Shown in pieces: positions 53,993 through 62,818 of a DNA stretch of 64,000 nt (within the stretch, counting starts at the first letter, position 1; each line of letters begins with the position of its first letter). Origin of the DNA: Methylocystis sp. B8 (GTDB taxonomy: Bacteria; Pseudomonadota; Alphaproteobacteria; Rhizobiales; Beijerinckiaceae). The translations under genes and the position numbers were made by a program. The notes under the pieces are model-generated. The model ran no database searches, was not told where the DNA came from, and worked only from the letters and a program-made list of their open reading frames with translations. The DNA lies in the NCBI RefSeq assembly GCF_005771425.1, contig NZ_VBTZ01000004.1, forward strand, positions 1 to 64,000, in the 5' to 3' direction.

Positions 53993-55258
53993 CTAAGTAT
54001 TCATCGAATCGAAGAAGCCCTGATTGTTCTTCGTCTCGCGCAGCTTTCCGAGTAAGAATTCGATCGCGTCGACCGTGCCCATCGGATTGAGGATACGCCG
54101 CAGCACATACATCTTCTTGAGGATATCGCTTGCAACAAGCAGCTCCTCCTTGCGGGTGCCTGAGCGCGTGATGTCGATCGACGGGAAGACGCGCTTATCG
54201 GCGACCTTGCGGTCGAGAATGATCTCGCTGTTGCCGGTCCCTTTGAACTCTTCGAAGATGACTTCGTCCATGCGCGAGCCGGTGTCGATCAGCGCCGTCG
54301 CGATGATCGTGAGCGAACCGCCTTCCTCGATATTGCGCGCCGCGCCGAAGAAGCGCTTCGGCCGCTGCAGAGCGTTGGCGTCGACGCCGCCGGTCAACAC
54401 CTTGCCGGACGACGGCACGACGGTGTTGTAGGCGCGCCCGAGCCGCGTGATCGAGTCGAGCAGGATCACCACGTCGCGGCGATGTTCGACGAGACGTTTC
54501 GCCTTCTCGATCACCATTTCGGCGACTTGCACGTGACGCACCGCCGGCTCGTCGAAAGTCGATGACACGACTTCGCCGCGCACGCTGCGCTGCATGTCGG
54601 TGACTTCCTCAGGCCGCTCGTCGATGAGAAGAACGATGAGATAGCATTCCGGATGATTAGTCGTGATCGATTGCGCGACATTCTGCAGAAGAACCGTCTT
54701 GCCGGTGCGCGGCGGCGCAACCACCAGCGCACGCTGTCCTTTGCCGATCGGCGCAACGAGATCGATGACGCGGGAAGACAGATCCTTCTTGGTCGGGTCT
54801 TCGATTTCGAGCTTGAGGCGCTCGTCCGGATAGAGCGGCGTCAGATTGTCGAAGGGCACCTTATGGCGCACCTTCTCCGGATCTTCGAAATTGATGCTGT
54901 TGACCTTCAAGAGCGCGAAATAGCGCTCGCCCTCCTTGGGGCTTCGGATCATGCCCTCGACCGTGTCGCCGGTGCGCAGTCCGAATTTCCGGATTTGCGA
55001 GGGTGAGACGTAGATGTCGTCGGGACCGGCGAGATAATTCGCGTCGGGCGAGCGCAGAAAGCCGAAGCCGTCCTGCAACACTTCGACGACGCCTTCGCCG
55101 ACGATTTCGACGTCCCGGCTCCCGAATTGCTTCAGGATAGCGAAGAGAAGCTCCTGTTTGCGCAGGAGAGAGGCATTCTCGACTTCATGCTCTTCGGCGA
55201 AAGCGAGGAGTTCGGCGGCGGACTTGGCCTTCAAGTCCGAAAGTTTAATTTCCCGCAT
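53993..55258 (-). CDS. rho: transcription termination factor Rho
   Basis: Rho is the hexameric RNA helicase that ends transcription. The 421-residue protein has the N-terminal Rho domain and the RNA-binding OSB fold ([27 protein letters not shown]). The ATPase follows with Walker [37 protein letters not shown] (Q- and R-loop region) and [34 protein letters not shown]. The [18 protein letters not shown] start at 55258 fits. hemJ and hemE lie next to it, as near the origin in relatives. Confidence 0.97.
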   Translation of the reverse strand: MREIKLSDLKAKSAAELLAFAEEHEVENASLLRKQELLFAILKQFGSRDVEIVGEGVVEVLQDGFGFLRSPDANYLAGPDDIYVSPSQIRKFGLRTGDTVEGMIRSPKEGERYFALLKVNSINFEDPEKVRHKVPFDNLTPLYPDERLKLEIEDPTKKDLSSRVIDLVAPIGKGQRALVVAPPRTGKTVLLQNVAQSITTNHPECYLIVLLIDERPEEVTDMQRSVRGEVVSSTFDEPAVRHVQVAEMVIEKAKRLVEHRRDVVILLDSITRLGRAYNTVVPSSGKVLTGGVDANALQRPKRFFGAARNIEEGGSLTIIATALIDTGSRMDEVIFEEFKGTGNSEIILDRKVADKRVFPSIDITRSGTRKEELLVASDILKKMYVLRRILNPMGTVDAIEFLLGKLRETKNNQGFFDSMNT

Positions 55259-55499
55259 TCAGGATGAACCTTGGGTATTTGGGCGCAGGTGGAGAGAAGC
55301 CGGGGATAAGCGGTGGGGCGGGGAATATGGCCTTCCCGAGCGCCGGCGGAAATTCCGGCGATGCCGCTACAAGCAGACACGGGCCTCAGAGGGATAAGCT
55401 CCCTTAGACAATTTTGAGATGCGAATCAAGAGCGCGCTTTAGCCCCTGAAAAAGCCGATCCGACCAGGACAGCCGTCCCTCTTGGTCGCTTCATATGAT

Positions 55500-55919
55500 T
55501 CAGAACGGCTTGACGATCACCAGAATGACCACGCCGATCATGAGCAAGGTCGGCAATTCATTAACGACGCGGTAATAGCGCGGCGAATGAACATTGGCGT
55601 CTTCCGCGAAACGGCGCAGCAGCGCGCCGTCATAGATATGTGCGGCGGTGAGAAGCACGACGAGCGTCGCTTTTGCGTGAAACCAGCCCGACGACAGCGC
55701 CCCTCCCTCGATCGCGAGATAGAGACCCGTGATCCAGGCGACGAGCATTGCCGGCGTCATGATATAGCGATAGAGTCGGCGCTCCATGATCTTGAAGGTA
55801 TCGGAAAGCGGGCCCGCGCTGGCGCTCGCATGATAGACGAAGAGCCGCGGCAGATAGAGAAGCCCCGCCATCCAGGAGATGATGGCGATGACATGCAGCG
55901 CCTTAATCCATGCGTACAT
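55500..55919 (-). CDS. hemJ: protoporphyrinogen IX oxidase, HemJ type
   Basis: HemJ is the membrane heme-b-dependent oxidase of the last steps of heme synthesis. The 139-residue protein has four hydrophobic helices and the conserved WIKALHVIAIISWMAGLLYLPRLFVYH (His and Trp in helix 1), then GWFHAKATLVVLLTAAH (His in helix 3). The ATG at 55919 is given; a GTG at 55925 overlapping the hemE stop is also possible. It is co-directional with hemE, whose product feeds the same pathway. Confidence 0.93.
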   Translation of the reverse strand: MYAWIKALHVIAIISWMAGLLYLPRLFVYHASASAGPLSDTFKIMERRLYRYIMTPAMLVAWITGLYLAIEGGALSSGWFHAKATLVVLLTAAHIYDGALLRRFAEDANVHSPRYYRVVNELPTLLMIGVVILVIVKPF

Positions 55920-55921
55920 GG

Positions 55922-56953
55922 TCACGCCCCCCGTCGCACGCGAGCGACAAGCCGTTCGACATTTTCAATCGGCGTTTGCTGCAAGATGCCATGACCGAGA
56001 TTGAAAATATGCGGCCGGCCTTTGAATGCCGCGAGAATGGAATCGATTTCGCGGTCGAGCGCATCTGCGCCAGCGACAAGCGCCAGCGGATCGAGATTGC
56101 CTTGCAGCGGAACATTGCGCGCAGTTTGGGCGACAGCCCATGCAGGATCGAGCGCCGTATCGATCCCATAGCCATCGGCGCCGACGGTCTGCGTGAGTTT
56201 CGGCAAATGCGCGTCGGCACCGCGCACGAAGGCGATCACCGGCGTTCGCTGATGACGCGCCTTGACGCCTTCAATGATGCGGCGAACCGGCTCAGCCGAC
56301 CAACGCTGGAATTCATGCGCCGGCAAGACGCCAGCCCAGCTGTCGAAAATCTGGACAACTTCAACTCCAGCGTCGATCTGACGCGCCAGATAGTCGATCG
56401 AAGCCTCAACCAGCTGGTCGATCAGCTTCGCAAATGCTTCGGGGTAGCGATAAGCGAAGAGACGCGCCGGCCCCTGATCCGGCGTTCCTTGTCCGGCGAT
56501 CATGTAACTCGCCACGGTGAAGGGCGCGCCGCAAAAACCGATGAAGGCGACGTCGGACGGAAGCGCCGCTTTCACCAGATCGATCGTCTCGAAGACGGGC
56601 GAAAGATGTTCAATCTTGAACTCGCCGAGTCGCGCAGCCTGCGCCGGCGTTTCGATCGGCTCGAGTCGCGGCCCGGCGCCGGTCTCGAACGACACAAGCT
56701 GACCCATGGCGTCGGGCACGACTAGAATGTCGGAAAAGAGGATAGCGGCGTCGAAGTGAAAGCGCCGGATCGGCTGCAGCGTCACTTCCGCAGCCTTTTT
56801 TGGCGAGTAGCAGAAATCGAGGAAACTTTCCGCGGTCGCCCGCACCTCGCGATATTCGGGAAGGTATCGACCGGCCTGACGCATCAGCCACAAGGGCGGA
56901 ATTTTTCGCGCTTCTCCACGCAGAACCGAAAGAAGCGCCTTTTCCTCCGCCAT
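55922..56953 (-). CDS. hemE: uroporphyrinogen decarboxylase
   Basis: HemE decarboxylates uroporphyrinogen III to coproporphyrinogen III. The 343-residue protein has PPLWLMRQAGRYLPEYR (about 20-36), FCYSPKKAAEVTLQPIRRF, DAAILFSDILVVPDAMGQ, FIGFCGAPFTVASYMIAGQGT and NLGHGILQQTPIENV at the C-terminus. The ATG at 56953 (MAEEKALL) has GGAGGG ten bases ahead; an ATG at 56980 would add nine residues. The longer frame to 57151 runs through AT-rich noncoding DNA and is rejected. Confidence 0.96.
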   Translation of the reverse strand: MAEEKALLSVLRGEARKIPPLWLMRQAGRYLPEYREVRATAESFLDFCYSPKKAAEVTLQPIRRFHFDAAILFSDILVVPDAMGQLVSFETGAGPRLEPIETPAQAARLGEFKIEHLSPVFETIDLVKAALPSDVAFIGFCGAPFTVASYMIAGQGTPDQGPARLFAYRYPEAFAKLIDQLVEASIDYLARQIDAGVEVVQIFDSWAGVLPAHEFQRWSAEPVRRIIEGVKARHQRTPVIAFVRGADAHLPKLTQTVGADGYGIDTALDPAWAVAQTARNVPLQGNLDPLALVAGADALDREIDSILAAFKGRPHIFNLGHGILQQTPIENVERLVARVRRGA

Positions 56954-57350
56954 CCCGTTTAATCCCTCCGTATCGTTCATTGGAGTCGGCGTAGCGTGAA
57001 TCGGCGTTAAAAGAAAATTCATTTTAAAAGGAATTGATTCTTTATTTGTATCTCGGAAGGCACGAAGGTTAATTTTCATTAACCAGTCGCCCACAGGCGA
57101 TCGGCGAACGCCCAGCGGCCTCGAGAAGCGCGGGAAAAATCCGGACGGCAAATGGAATCATCGGTATATCGGAAATTCTCGGCGCAGATGATTGTGGACC
57201 GCCTGTGAATCCCTGGAATGCCGGCTCCTTCCAAATTCCGTTCGACAGGACTTTGCCTGTTGAGCGCTTGGCCGAGCTTTTCCCGCTGACCGAAGCGCCG
57301 CAAATTTCAGCGGCGCTTTATCCCCGCTCTTCGGCTTATGCGCAGGGGCT
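56954..57350. other. candidate chromosomal origin of replication (hemE-maf gap)
   Basis: The gap between hemE and maf is the place of the origin in several Alphaproteobacteria. Here bases 57005-57085 are strongly AT-rich (GTTAAAAGAAAATTCATTTT, TTCTTTATTTG, GGTTAATTTTCATTAACC). Near-matches to the DnaA box occur at TTATCCCCG (57319), TGTGGATGT (just after, 57350), TGTGGACC (57194) and TGTGAATCC (57205). TTAA half-sites spaced by six bases (57069-57082) resemble CtrA sites, and three GANTC motifs are present. No box is a perfect match. Confidence 0.55.
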
Positions 57351-57360
57351 GTGGATGTGA
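57205..57360 (+). CDS. possible small gene coupled to maf
   Basis: A GTG-started frame of 51 residues (VNPWNAGSFQIPFDRTLPVE..., ending AYAQGLWM) ends in TGA overlapping a GTG of maf at 57357 (GTGA). Composition is protein-like but no family is recognised, there is no clear ribosome-binding site, and it lies inside the candidate origin. Confidence 0.25.
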   Translation: MNPWNAGSFQIPFDRTLPVERLAELFPLTEAPQISAALYPRSSAYAQGLWM

Positions 57361-57977
57361 TCGACCAGCAGACCTTTCCCTTCTGGCGCGAATCGGCGCC
57401 GCTGATTCTCGCCTCGAAAAGCGCTGGCCGCCGTCAGGCGCTGCTGCATTCGGGCGTGCCGTTCGAATCGATTCCGGCGGACGTTGACGAACGCGCAATC
57501 GAATCTAGTCTTGGAGGCGCTGACGCCGACGCGATTGCTCTAGCTTTGGCGCGCGCCAAGGCGCTCGCGATTTCCGCTCCAGGGCGGCTCGTTCTTGGCG
57601 CCGATCAGGTCGCAAGCTGCGAAGGCAGGATTTTCGGCAAACCCGCAAATATGCAGGAGGCCGAAGCACTCCTGCGGTTTCTTTCCGGGCGGCGACACCG
57701 GCTGCATTCGGCGATTGCGCTCGTCCGCGACGGCGCGATCATTTTCGAGACCGTCGGAGTCGCTGACCTGACGATGCGCAAGCTCACTGATGAATTCATC
57801 GCCGCCTATCTCGCGGCGGTTGGAAAAGATACGTTGACCTCAGCGGGCGCCTATCAGATCGAAGGCTTAGGCGCGCAACTCTTCTCGAAGGTCGAAGGCG
57901 ATCATTGGACAATCATGGGCCTACCCCTTCTGGCGGTTCTCGAGGCGCTTCGACGCGAGGGAGCGCTTCTCTCGTGA
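57351..57977 (+). CDS. maf: Maf family nucleotide pyrophosphatase
   Basis: Maf-family enzymes hydrolyse non-canonical or pyrimidine nucleoside triphosphates. The 208-residue protein has the start region PLILASKSAGRRQALLHSGVPFESIPADVDER (about 17-48), LVLGADQVASCEGRIFGKP and SAGAYQIEGLGAQLFSKVEGDHWTIMGLPL. GTG codons at 57351 and 57357 are the possible starts; AGGGG lies just upstream. Its stop overlaps the coaE GTG (GTGA), so maf-coaE-dnaQ form one unit. Confidence 0.93.
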   Translation: MDVIDQQTFPFWRESAPLILASKSAGRRQALLHSGVPFESIPADVDERAIESSLGGADADAIALALARAKALAISAPGRLVLGADQVASCEGRIFGKPANMQEAEALLRFLSGRRHRLHSAIALVRDGAIIFETVGVADLTMRKLTDEFIAAYLAAVGKDTLTSAGAYQIEGLGAQLFSKVEGDHWTIMGLPLLAVLEALRREGALLS

Positions 57978-58579
57978 GCGGGCAAAAGATGCTCCGCGTC
58001 GGTCTTACCGGCTCGATCGGCATGGGCAAGTCGACGACGACCGATATGTTCCGCGCTGAAGGCATAGAGGTGCTCGATTCGGATCGGCTCGTGCACGATC
58101 TCTACAAAGGCCCCGCCGCAGCTGAGATTGACCGCGCCTTCCCTGGCGTCGTCACCGATGGCGTTGTGGACCGGCAGCGGCTCGCCGACCGCGTTCTGAA
58201 CGATCCTGTGGCGCTCAAACGTCTCGAAGACATCGTGCATCCAATGGTGTGGAAGGCGCGCGACGCCTTGATCGAAGAGCGCCGAAAGATCGGCGACCGC
58301 ATCATCGTCTTCGATATTCCGCTGCTCTTCGAAACCGGCGCCGAAAATGAGTTTGACGCCATCGTCGTCGTCACCGCGCCGGAAGATGTGCAAAAGGCGC
58401 GGGTTCTTGCGCGTGGACGCATGACGGCGGAGAAATTTGCGTCCATTCTATCGAAGCAGACGCCTGATTCAGAAAAGCGCGCCCGCGCCGATTTCGTGGT
58501 GCATACCGACAAGGGTCTGGACGCAGCGCGCGAAGAGGTGCGAAACATCATAAAGGCGCTTGAAGCGCGGCTTGGATGA
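57974..58579 (+). CDS. coaE: dephospho-CoA kinase
   Basis: CoaE phosphorylates dephospho-CoA, the last step of CoA synthesis. The 201-residue protein has MLRVGLTGSIGMGKSTTTDMF (P-loop GSIGMGKST, about 14-22), LDSDRLVHDLY, VVDRQRLADRVLNDP and VFDIPLLFETGAENEFD. The GTG at 57974 overlaps the maf stop and has GAGGGAG ahead; an ATG at 57989 is an alternative. Confidence 0.95.
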   Translation: MSGQKMLRVGLTGSIGMGKSTTTDMFRAEGIEVLDSDRLVHDLYKGPAAAEIDRAFPGVVTDGVVDRQRLADRVLNDPVALKRLEDIVHPMVWKARDALIEERRKIGDRIIVFDIPLLFETGAENEFDAIVVVTAPEDVQKARVLARGRMTAEKFASILSKQTPDSEKRARADFVVHTDKGLDAAREEVRNIIKALEARLG

Positions 58580-58582
58580 AGA

Positions 58583-59296
58583 ATGCGCGAGATCGTTCTC
58601 GATACTGAAACGACGGGGCTCGATCCATCGAGCGGCCATCGCGTCGTCGAGATCGGGGCGGTCGAGATCTCCAATCTCATCCCGACCGGCCGCTATTTTC
58701 ATTGCTATGTCGATCCAGAGCGCGACATGCCGGAAGAGGCGTTTCGCGTGCATGGGCTCTCTCGCGAATTCCTCGCGCAGCACAAAGTCTTTAAGGAGAT
58801 CGCGGGCGCATTTCTCGATTTTATCGAGGATGCGCCGCTTGTCATTCATAACGCCGAATTCGACACGCGCTTTCTCAACGCCGAATTCGCGCTTATGAAT
58901 TTGCCGCCATTGGGCGGCGCGCGCATTGTCGACACGCTCGCCATGGCGCGCCGCCGCCACCCCGGCGGCCCCAACTCTCTCGACGCTCTGTGCCAGCGCT
59001 ACGCGATCGATCTTTCTCGTCGCGACAAACACGGCGCTCTACTCGACGCCAATCTACTGGCTGAGGTCTATGCCGAGCTTTGCGGCGGGCGGCAGGCGGC
59101 GCTGTCGCTTCGGACGGTCCATGCCGTGCGTATCGCCGCGTCAGGCGATTTGCTGACGCGTCGCGCCAAACCTCTCCCGCCGCGGTTGAGCGCGGCCGAG
59201 GAGGCGGCCCACGTTATTTTCGTCGCGACGATGAAATCGCCGATCTGGGATCGCTATCTCGCCACCGACGAAGCTGAGGCGAGCGTCGCTGGCTAA
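58583..59296 (+). CDS. dnaQ: DNA polymerase III epsilon subunit
   Basis: DnaQ is the proofreading 3'-5' exonuclease. The 237-residue protein has Exo[13 protein letters not shown] (Asp6/Glu8, about), Exo[16 protein letters not shown], and ExoIII with the catalytic His-x4-Asp region [21 protein letters not shown]. It follows coaE by three bases. The end overlaps the convergent secB end by four bases. Confidence 0.95.
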   Translation: MREIVLDTETTGLDPSSGHRVVEIGAVEISNLIPTGRYFHCYVDPERDMPEEAFRVHGLSREFLAQHKVFKEIAGAFLDFIEDAPLVIHNAEFDTRFLNAEFALMNLPPLGGARIVDTLAMARRRHPGGPNSLDALCQRYAIDLSRRDKHGALLDANLLAEVYAELCGGRQAALSLRTVHAVRIAASGDLLTRRAKPLPPRLSAAEEAAHVIFVATMKSPIWDRYLATDEAEASVAG

Positions 59297-59781
59297 TTCG
59301 GCTGAGTTGTCGCCTGGCCCGCGGCTTCGGCCGTCTTTTGCTGATAGAGCGCGACGAAGTCGATCGGGTCGATATAGAGCGGCGGATAGCCGCCTTTGCT
59401 GGTCGCGTCCGCCACGATCTGTCTTACGAAGGGAAACAGCATGCGCGGACATTCGATCATCACGATCGGATGAATTTGCTCTTCGGGAATGTTCACGAGC
59501 CGGAACACGCCGCCATATTCGAGGTCGAGCTTGAAGAGCAGCCCATCTCCCTCGCCGGCCTTGCAGTCGAGGGTCAGCCCTACTTCAAAGTCCGTCGGCG
59601 CCAGTTGCTTGGCGTTGACGTTGACCTGGATCGAAATGTTGGGCGCCTTCTCCTGCGGACCGAGCGAACGCGGCGCATTGGGATTCTCGAAGGAGAAATC
59701 CTTCAAATATTGAGCGAGCGAATTGAGAGCCGGAGCGCCGCCCGGCGCTTCTTGCGCGCCGTTGCCATTCGTATCGGTCAT
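59293..59781 (-). CDS. secB: protein-export chaperone SecB
   Basis: SecB keeps preproteins unfolded and delivers them to SecA. The 162-residue protein has [16 protein letters not shown] (about 24-39), [88 protein letters not shown], all typical. ATG at 59781. The gene is placed beside dnaQ as in most relatives. Confidence 0.97.
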   Translation of the reverse strand: MTDTNGNGAQEAPGGAPALNSLAQYLKDFSFENPNAPRSLGPQEKAPNISIQVNVNAKQLAPTDFEVGLTLDCKAGEGDGLLFKLDLEYGGVFRLVNIPEEQIHPIVMIECPRMLFPFVRQIVADATSKGGYPPLYIDPIDFVALYQQKTAEAAGQATTQPN

Positions 59782-59861
59782 GTAAGGGTCTCCAGCAGAG
59801 CCGTTGCAACGAGAATTCGCGCCCGCCTAACACGTCTATTAGATGCGAACAAGGCGCGTCC

Positions 59862-60335
59862 TCATCGCTCCTGTTTCGCCGCGCCGCGCCGCGGCCTGCC
59901 CCCCGCGCTGCGCGCTTCGCGGCGCCATTCGCGAGGGTCGAGATCGATCAGGCGAGGGTCGGCGACGCCCGATCGAGCGCGTAATCGCCGCGCGACGTTT
60001 TCCCGCACTGAAGGGGATTTCAGCGCCAGTCCGACGAAATCGGAGGCGAAACCTGGCAGAATGAGAAGGATCGAGGCGAGCGCCTGCATCGCGCCGTCCA
60101 GCATCGCGCCGTCAACCATGACGCCGCTGTCGCCTTTCGCCTTGGCGGCGACCCGCGCGCGAAGGAAGTCGAGAAGGCGCTTGACGTCGGAAAGGCCGAG
60201 AAGCGAAGCGCCAATGGCGAGCGCAATCGCCACGAGAAGCCCCACGGCGCGCACGACGAGCGCGAAGGAGAGAATCTCCAGCACGATCCATGCTGCAAGC
60301 GCTGCGCCGATAAGCTTCGAATTCACCGAATTCAT
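59862..60335 (-). CDS. fxsA: FxsA family membrane protein
   Basis: The 157-residue protein has two membrane segments (ALAAWIVLEILSFALVVRAVG, GLLVAIALAIGASLLGL) and the FxsA pattern LSDVKRLLDFLRARV, AMLDGAMQALASILLILPGFASDFVGLALKSPSVRENVARRL. The name stems from phage T7 F-exclusion suppression in E. coli; its normal role is uncertain. ATG at 60335 (MNSVNSK). Divergent from the Tim44-like gene. Confidence 0.92.
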   Translation of the reverse strand: MNSVNSKLIGAALAAWIVLEILSFALVVRAVGLLVAIALAIGASLLGLSDVKRLLDFLRARVAAKAKGDSGVMVDGAMLDGAMQALASILLILPGFASDFVGLALKSPSVRENVARRLRARSGVADPRLIDLDPREWRREARSAGGRPRRGAAKQER

Positions 60336-60447
60336 CCGTGTCTTGCCTTCTACGCGCGCTCCGTCCGCGGCAATACGCCCGCCCCTTGATTCGTGACATG
60401 TGCGAAGCGACATGATAGCCGACCACAGATTTATTCGGGAGTTGCTA

Positions 60448-61149
60448 ATGCCGGGCTCCGGCGATCTCTTTGATCCGACCCTTATCGTTTTCGCGGCGCT
60501 CGCGGTTTTCGTCATCTGGAAGCTGCGCTCGGTGCTCGGAATGCGGGTGGATCGCGAAACCCCGCCGCCCGCCCGCTTTGCGCCGCGGCGGCCCGCGCCC
60601 GCCACGCTGGCGCCCATGCCGGGCGCTGCGCCCGTCGCAGAAACGCCTTCGCGGCCAAGCGGCGCCGAGCGTTGGGAGGGCGTGGCTGAGAAAGGCGTCG
60701 CTTCCGCCTGGAGCGGCCTCGACGCCGTGGCGGCCTCCGATCCCAGCTTCGACGGCAAAGCTTTCCTCAGCGGCGCGCGCCGCGCATACGACCTCATTGT
60801 CACCGCTTTCGCCAAGGGCGACCGGGAGACCTTGAAGCCGCTCCTGTCGCAGGACGTTTTCGATGGGTTCTCCTCGGAAATCGCGCGGCGCGAGCAGCAG
60901 GGCGAAACGATGGAGACCGCGGTGGTCGCGATCGACTCGGCGACGGTCGACGCCGCCCAGGCAGTCGCCGGCCGCAATGAGGTGACGGTGCGTTTCGTCG
61001 TCCGGCTGATGAGCGTGCGTCGGGACAAGGCCGGCGAAACCATCGATGGCGGGCAGACGCGCAAGGTCGTCGAACGCTGGACCTTCGCGCGCGATTCTAA
61101 GGCCAGCGATCCGAACTGGAAGCTCGTCGCGACGCAAGCCGAAGACTGA
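60448..61149 (+). CDS. Tim44-like domain protein
   Basis: The 233-residue protein has an N-terminal membrane helix (PTLIVFAALAVFVIWKLRSVLG), a Pro-rich linker, and the Tim44-like domain (about 100-230) with FLSGARRAYDLIVTAFAKGDRETLKPLLSQDVFDGF and RFVVRLMSVRRDKAG, RKVVERWTFARD. Such proteins occur in the conserved secB-fxsA-tim44-mltA-smr group of Alphaproteobacteria; the exact role is unclear. The ATG at 60448 with GGGAG upstream is preferred to 60400. Confidence 0.93.
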   Translation: MPGSGDLFDPTLIVFAALAVFVIWKLRSVLGMRVDRETPPPARFAPRRPAPATLAPMPGAAPVAETPSRPSGAERWEGVAEKGVASAWSGLDAVAASDPSFDGKAFLSGARRAYDLIVTAFAKGDRETLKPLLSQDVFDGFSSEIARREQQGETMETAVVAIDSATVDAAQAVAGRNEVTVRFVVRLMSVRRDKAGETIDGGQTRKVVERWTFARDSKASDPNWKLVATQAED

Positions 61150-61151
61150 GA

Positions 61152-62270
61152 ATGTCGACGGAAAATGCGCCGCAGTTTTCCGCTTCCGATCTGTTGCAAA
61201 GAATAGAGTTCGAAGAGATCGACGGCTTTTCGGCCGACGATCTTTCCGCGGCTTTCCAAGCTTTCCGGCGTTCCGCCGAAATCATCGTCGCCGGCGCGAA
61301 AGAGCAGCGCAGCGCGGTTCCGCCGCCGCAATCGCTCCTTGCAGCCGCGCGCGTGGCGCTCGACGGCGCCAATGATCCCGCCTCTTTCTTTCGGGACTGG
61401 TTTCGTCTTCACGTCATCAAGACGCCAGGCTTCGTCACCGCCTATTATGAAGTTGAGGTCGACGCGAGACTGTCGCCGGAGTCGGGCTTCGTAACGCCGG
61501 TTCTGTCGCGTCCTCTCGATCTCGTAACGCTGAACGACGCGCCTCTTGTATTGTCTTCCGGCGAGAAGCTGACAAGCGCGCGACGTCGGGCTGATGGCGC
61601 GCTGGCGCCCTATCCAGACCGGCGCGCGATCGAAGAGGAAGGCGCGGCGCCGAGCGCGCATCCTCTCGCCTATGTCCGTGATCCCGTCGAATTGTTTCTC
61701 ATTCAGGTGCAAGGTTCGGCGCGATTGCGTCTACCGGGCGGCCCCGCCCTGGCGCTCACCTATGACGGGCGCAACGGATGGCCCTACACTTCCATTGGTC
61801 GGCTGATGATCGAGCGCGGGCTGGTGGCGCAAGCCGAGATGTCGCTCGATGTGATGAAGGAGACGTTGCGAAGGCTCGGAACCGCTCCTGGCGAACCGGG
61901 TCGGCGGCTGATGCAGGAAAATCGCTCCTACGTGTTCTTTCAGATCGACAAATCGGAACGACGAAGGATTGGCCCAATCGGGGGTCAGGGCGCGCCGTTG
62001 ACGCCGCTTCGATCGATCGCCGTGGACCGTTCGATCTGGTGCTACGGCCTCCCTTTCTGGATTGATGCGCGAATTCCCTGGCAGGAAGAAACGGAAACGC
62101 AATTTCGCCGCTTGATGATCGCGCAGGACACCGGATCTGCCATAATTGGGCCTGCGCGCGCCGATCTTTTCTTCGGCGCGGGCGAAGCGGCGGGTCGTCG
62201 CGCTGGCGACGTGCGTCACGCCGCCCATATGATCGTGCTGCTGCCGAAGGACGTTGGGGACGGTCCGTGA
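61152..62270 (+). CDS. mltA: membrane-bound lytic transglycosylase A-like protein
   Basis: MltA cleaves peptidoglycan with formation of 1,6-anhydro ends. The 372-residue protein has FFRDWFRLHVIK, PGFVTAYYEVEVDARLSPES, YDGRNGWPYTSIGRLMIERG, and VDRSIWCYGLPFWIDAR with AQDTGSAIIGPARADLFFGAGEAAG (the 3D domain with its catalytic aspartates). No classic lipobox or signal sequence is seen at the N-terminus, as in relatives of this cluster. ATG is three bases after the preceding stop. Confidence 0.94.
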   Translation: MSTENAPQFSASDLLQRIEFEEIDGFSADDLSAAFQAFRRSAEIIVAGAKEQRSAVPPPQSLLAAARVALDGANDPASFFRDWFRLHVIKTPGFVTAYYEVEVDARLSPESGFVTPVLSRPLDLVTLNDAPLVLSSGEKLTSARRRADGALAPYPDRRAIEEEGAAPSAHPLAYVRDPVELFLIQVQGSARLRLPGGPALALTYDGRNGWPYTSIGRLMIERGLVAQAEMSLDVMKETLRRLGTAPGEPGRRLMQENRSYVFFQIDKSERRRIGPIGGQGAPLTPLRSIAVDRSIWCYGLPFWIDARIPWQEETETQFRRLMIAQDTGSAIIGPARADLFFGAGEAAGRRAGDVRHAAHMIVLLPKDVGDGP

Positions 62271-62812
62271 GGGAGGAAAATACTCGCCGCTATGCGCGCC
62301 GGCTTTCGCAGGCCGAAGCGGAGCTCTGGACGACGGTGACGGCCGACGTCCGGCCTTCGCGCGCGCGTCCGAAAAAGCCGGCGCCATCCTCGCCTTCCCT
62401 CGAGACGGGCGCGCCGCCTCCGGCGGCCTCTATCGCTCACGATCGGCCGCCAGCGCCAAAGCCTCCGCCAGGGCCGGTCGACATCGACTCGCGCACCTTC
62501 ACGAAGATCAAGCGCGGCCGACTCGAAGTCGACGCCAAGCTCGATCTTCACGGCATGCGACAGTCCGAGGCGCAGCGCGCCTTAACGGCGTTCCTGCGCA
62601 GGTGCCAAGGGAATGGCGCGCGCATCGCTATTGTCGTGACGGGGAAGGGGCTGACGCGGGAAGAGGGCGGCGTGCTGCGCCGCGTGGTGCCGATGTGGCT
62701 CGAAGCCCCGAATTTGCGCGACGTGGTCGTGGGCTTTGGCGAAGCCGCGCGCCATCATGGCGGCGAAGGCGCGCTTTATGTGCGCATCCGCCGCGCCGAT
62801 CGCGCGCGATAG
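62267..62812 (+). CDS. Smr domain protein
   Basis: The 181-residue protein has an Arg/Pro-rich N-terminus and a C-terminal Smr domain, likely a nuclease: LEVDAKLDLHGMRQSEAQRAL (LDLHGM), RIAIVVTGKGLTREEGGVLRRVVP (TGKG), and GGEGALYVRIRR at the end. The GTG at 62267 overlaps the mltA stop (GTGA). It is the last gene of the fxsA-tim44-mltA-smr unit. Confidence 0.93.
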   Translation: MREENTRRYARRLSQAEAELWTTVTADVRPSRARPKKPAPSSPSLETGAPPPAASIAHDRPPAPKPPPGPVDIDSRTFTKIKRGRLEVDAKLDLHGMRQSEAQRALTAFLRRCQGNGARIAIVVTGKGLTREEGGVLRRVVPMWLEAPNLRDVVVGFGEAARHHGGEGALYVRIRRADRAR

Positions 62813-62818
62813 AGCGCG

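Noticed and set aside
56954..57151. N-terminal extension of hemE through AT-rich DNA
   Set aside because: HemE proteins begin near MAEEKALL; the extra part is probably noncoding origin DNA.
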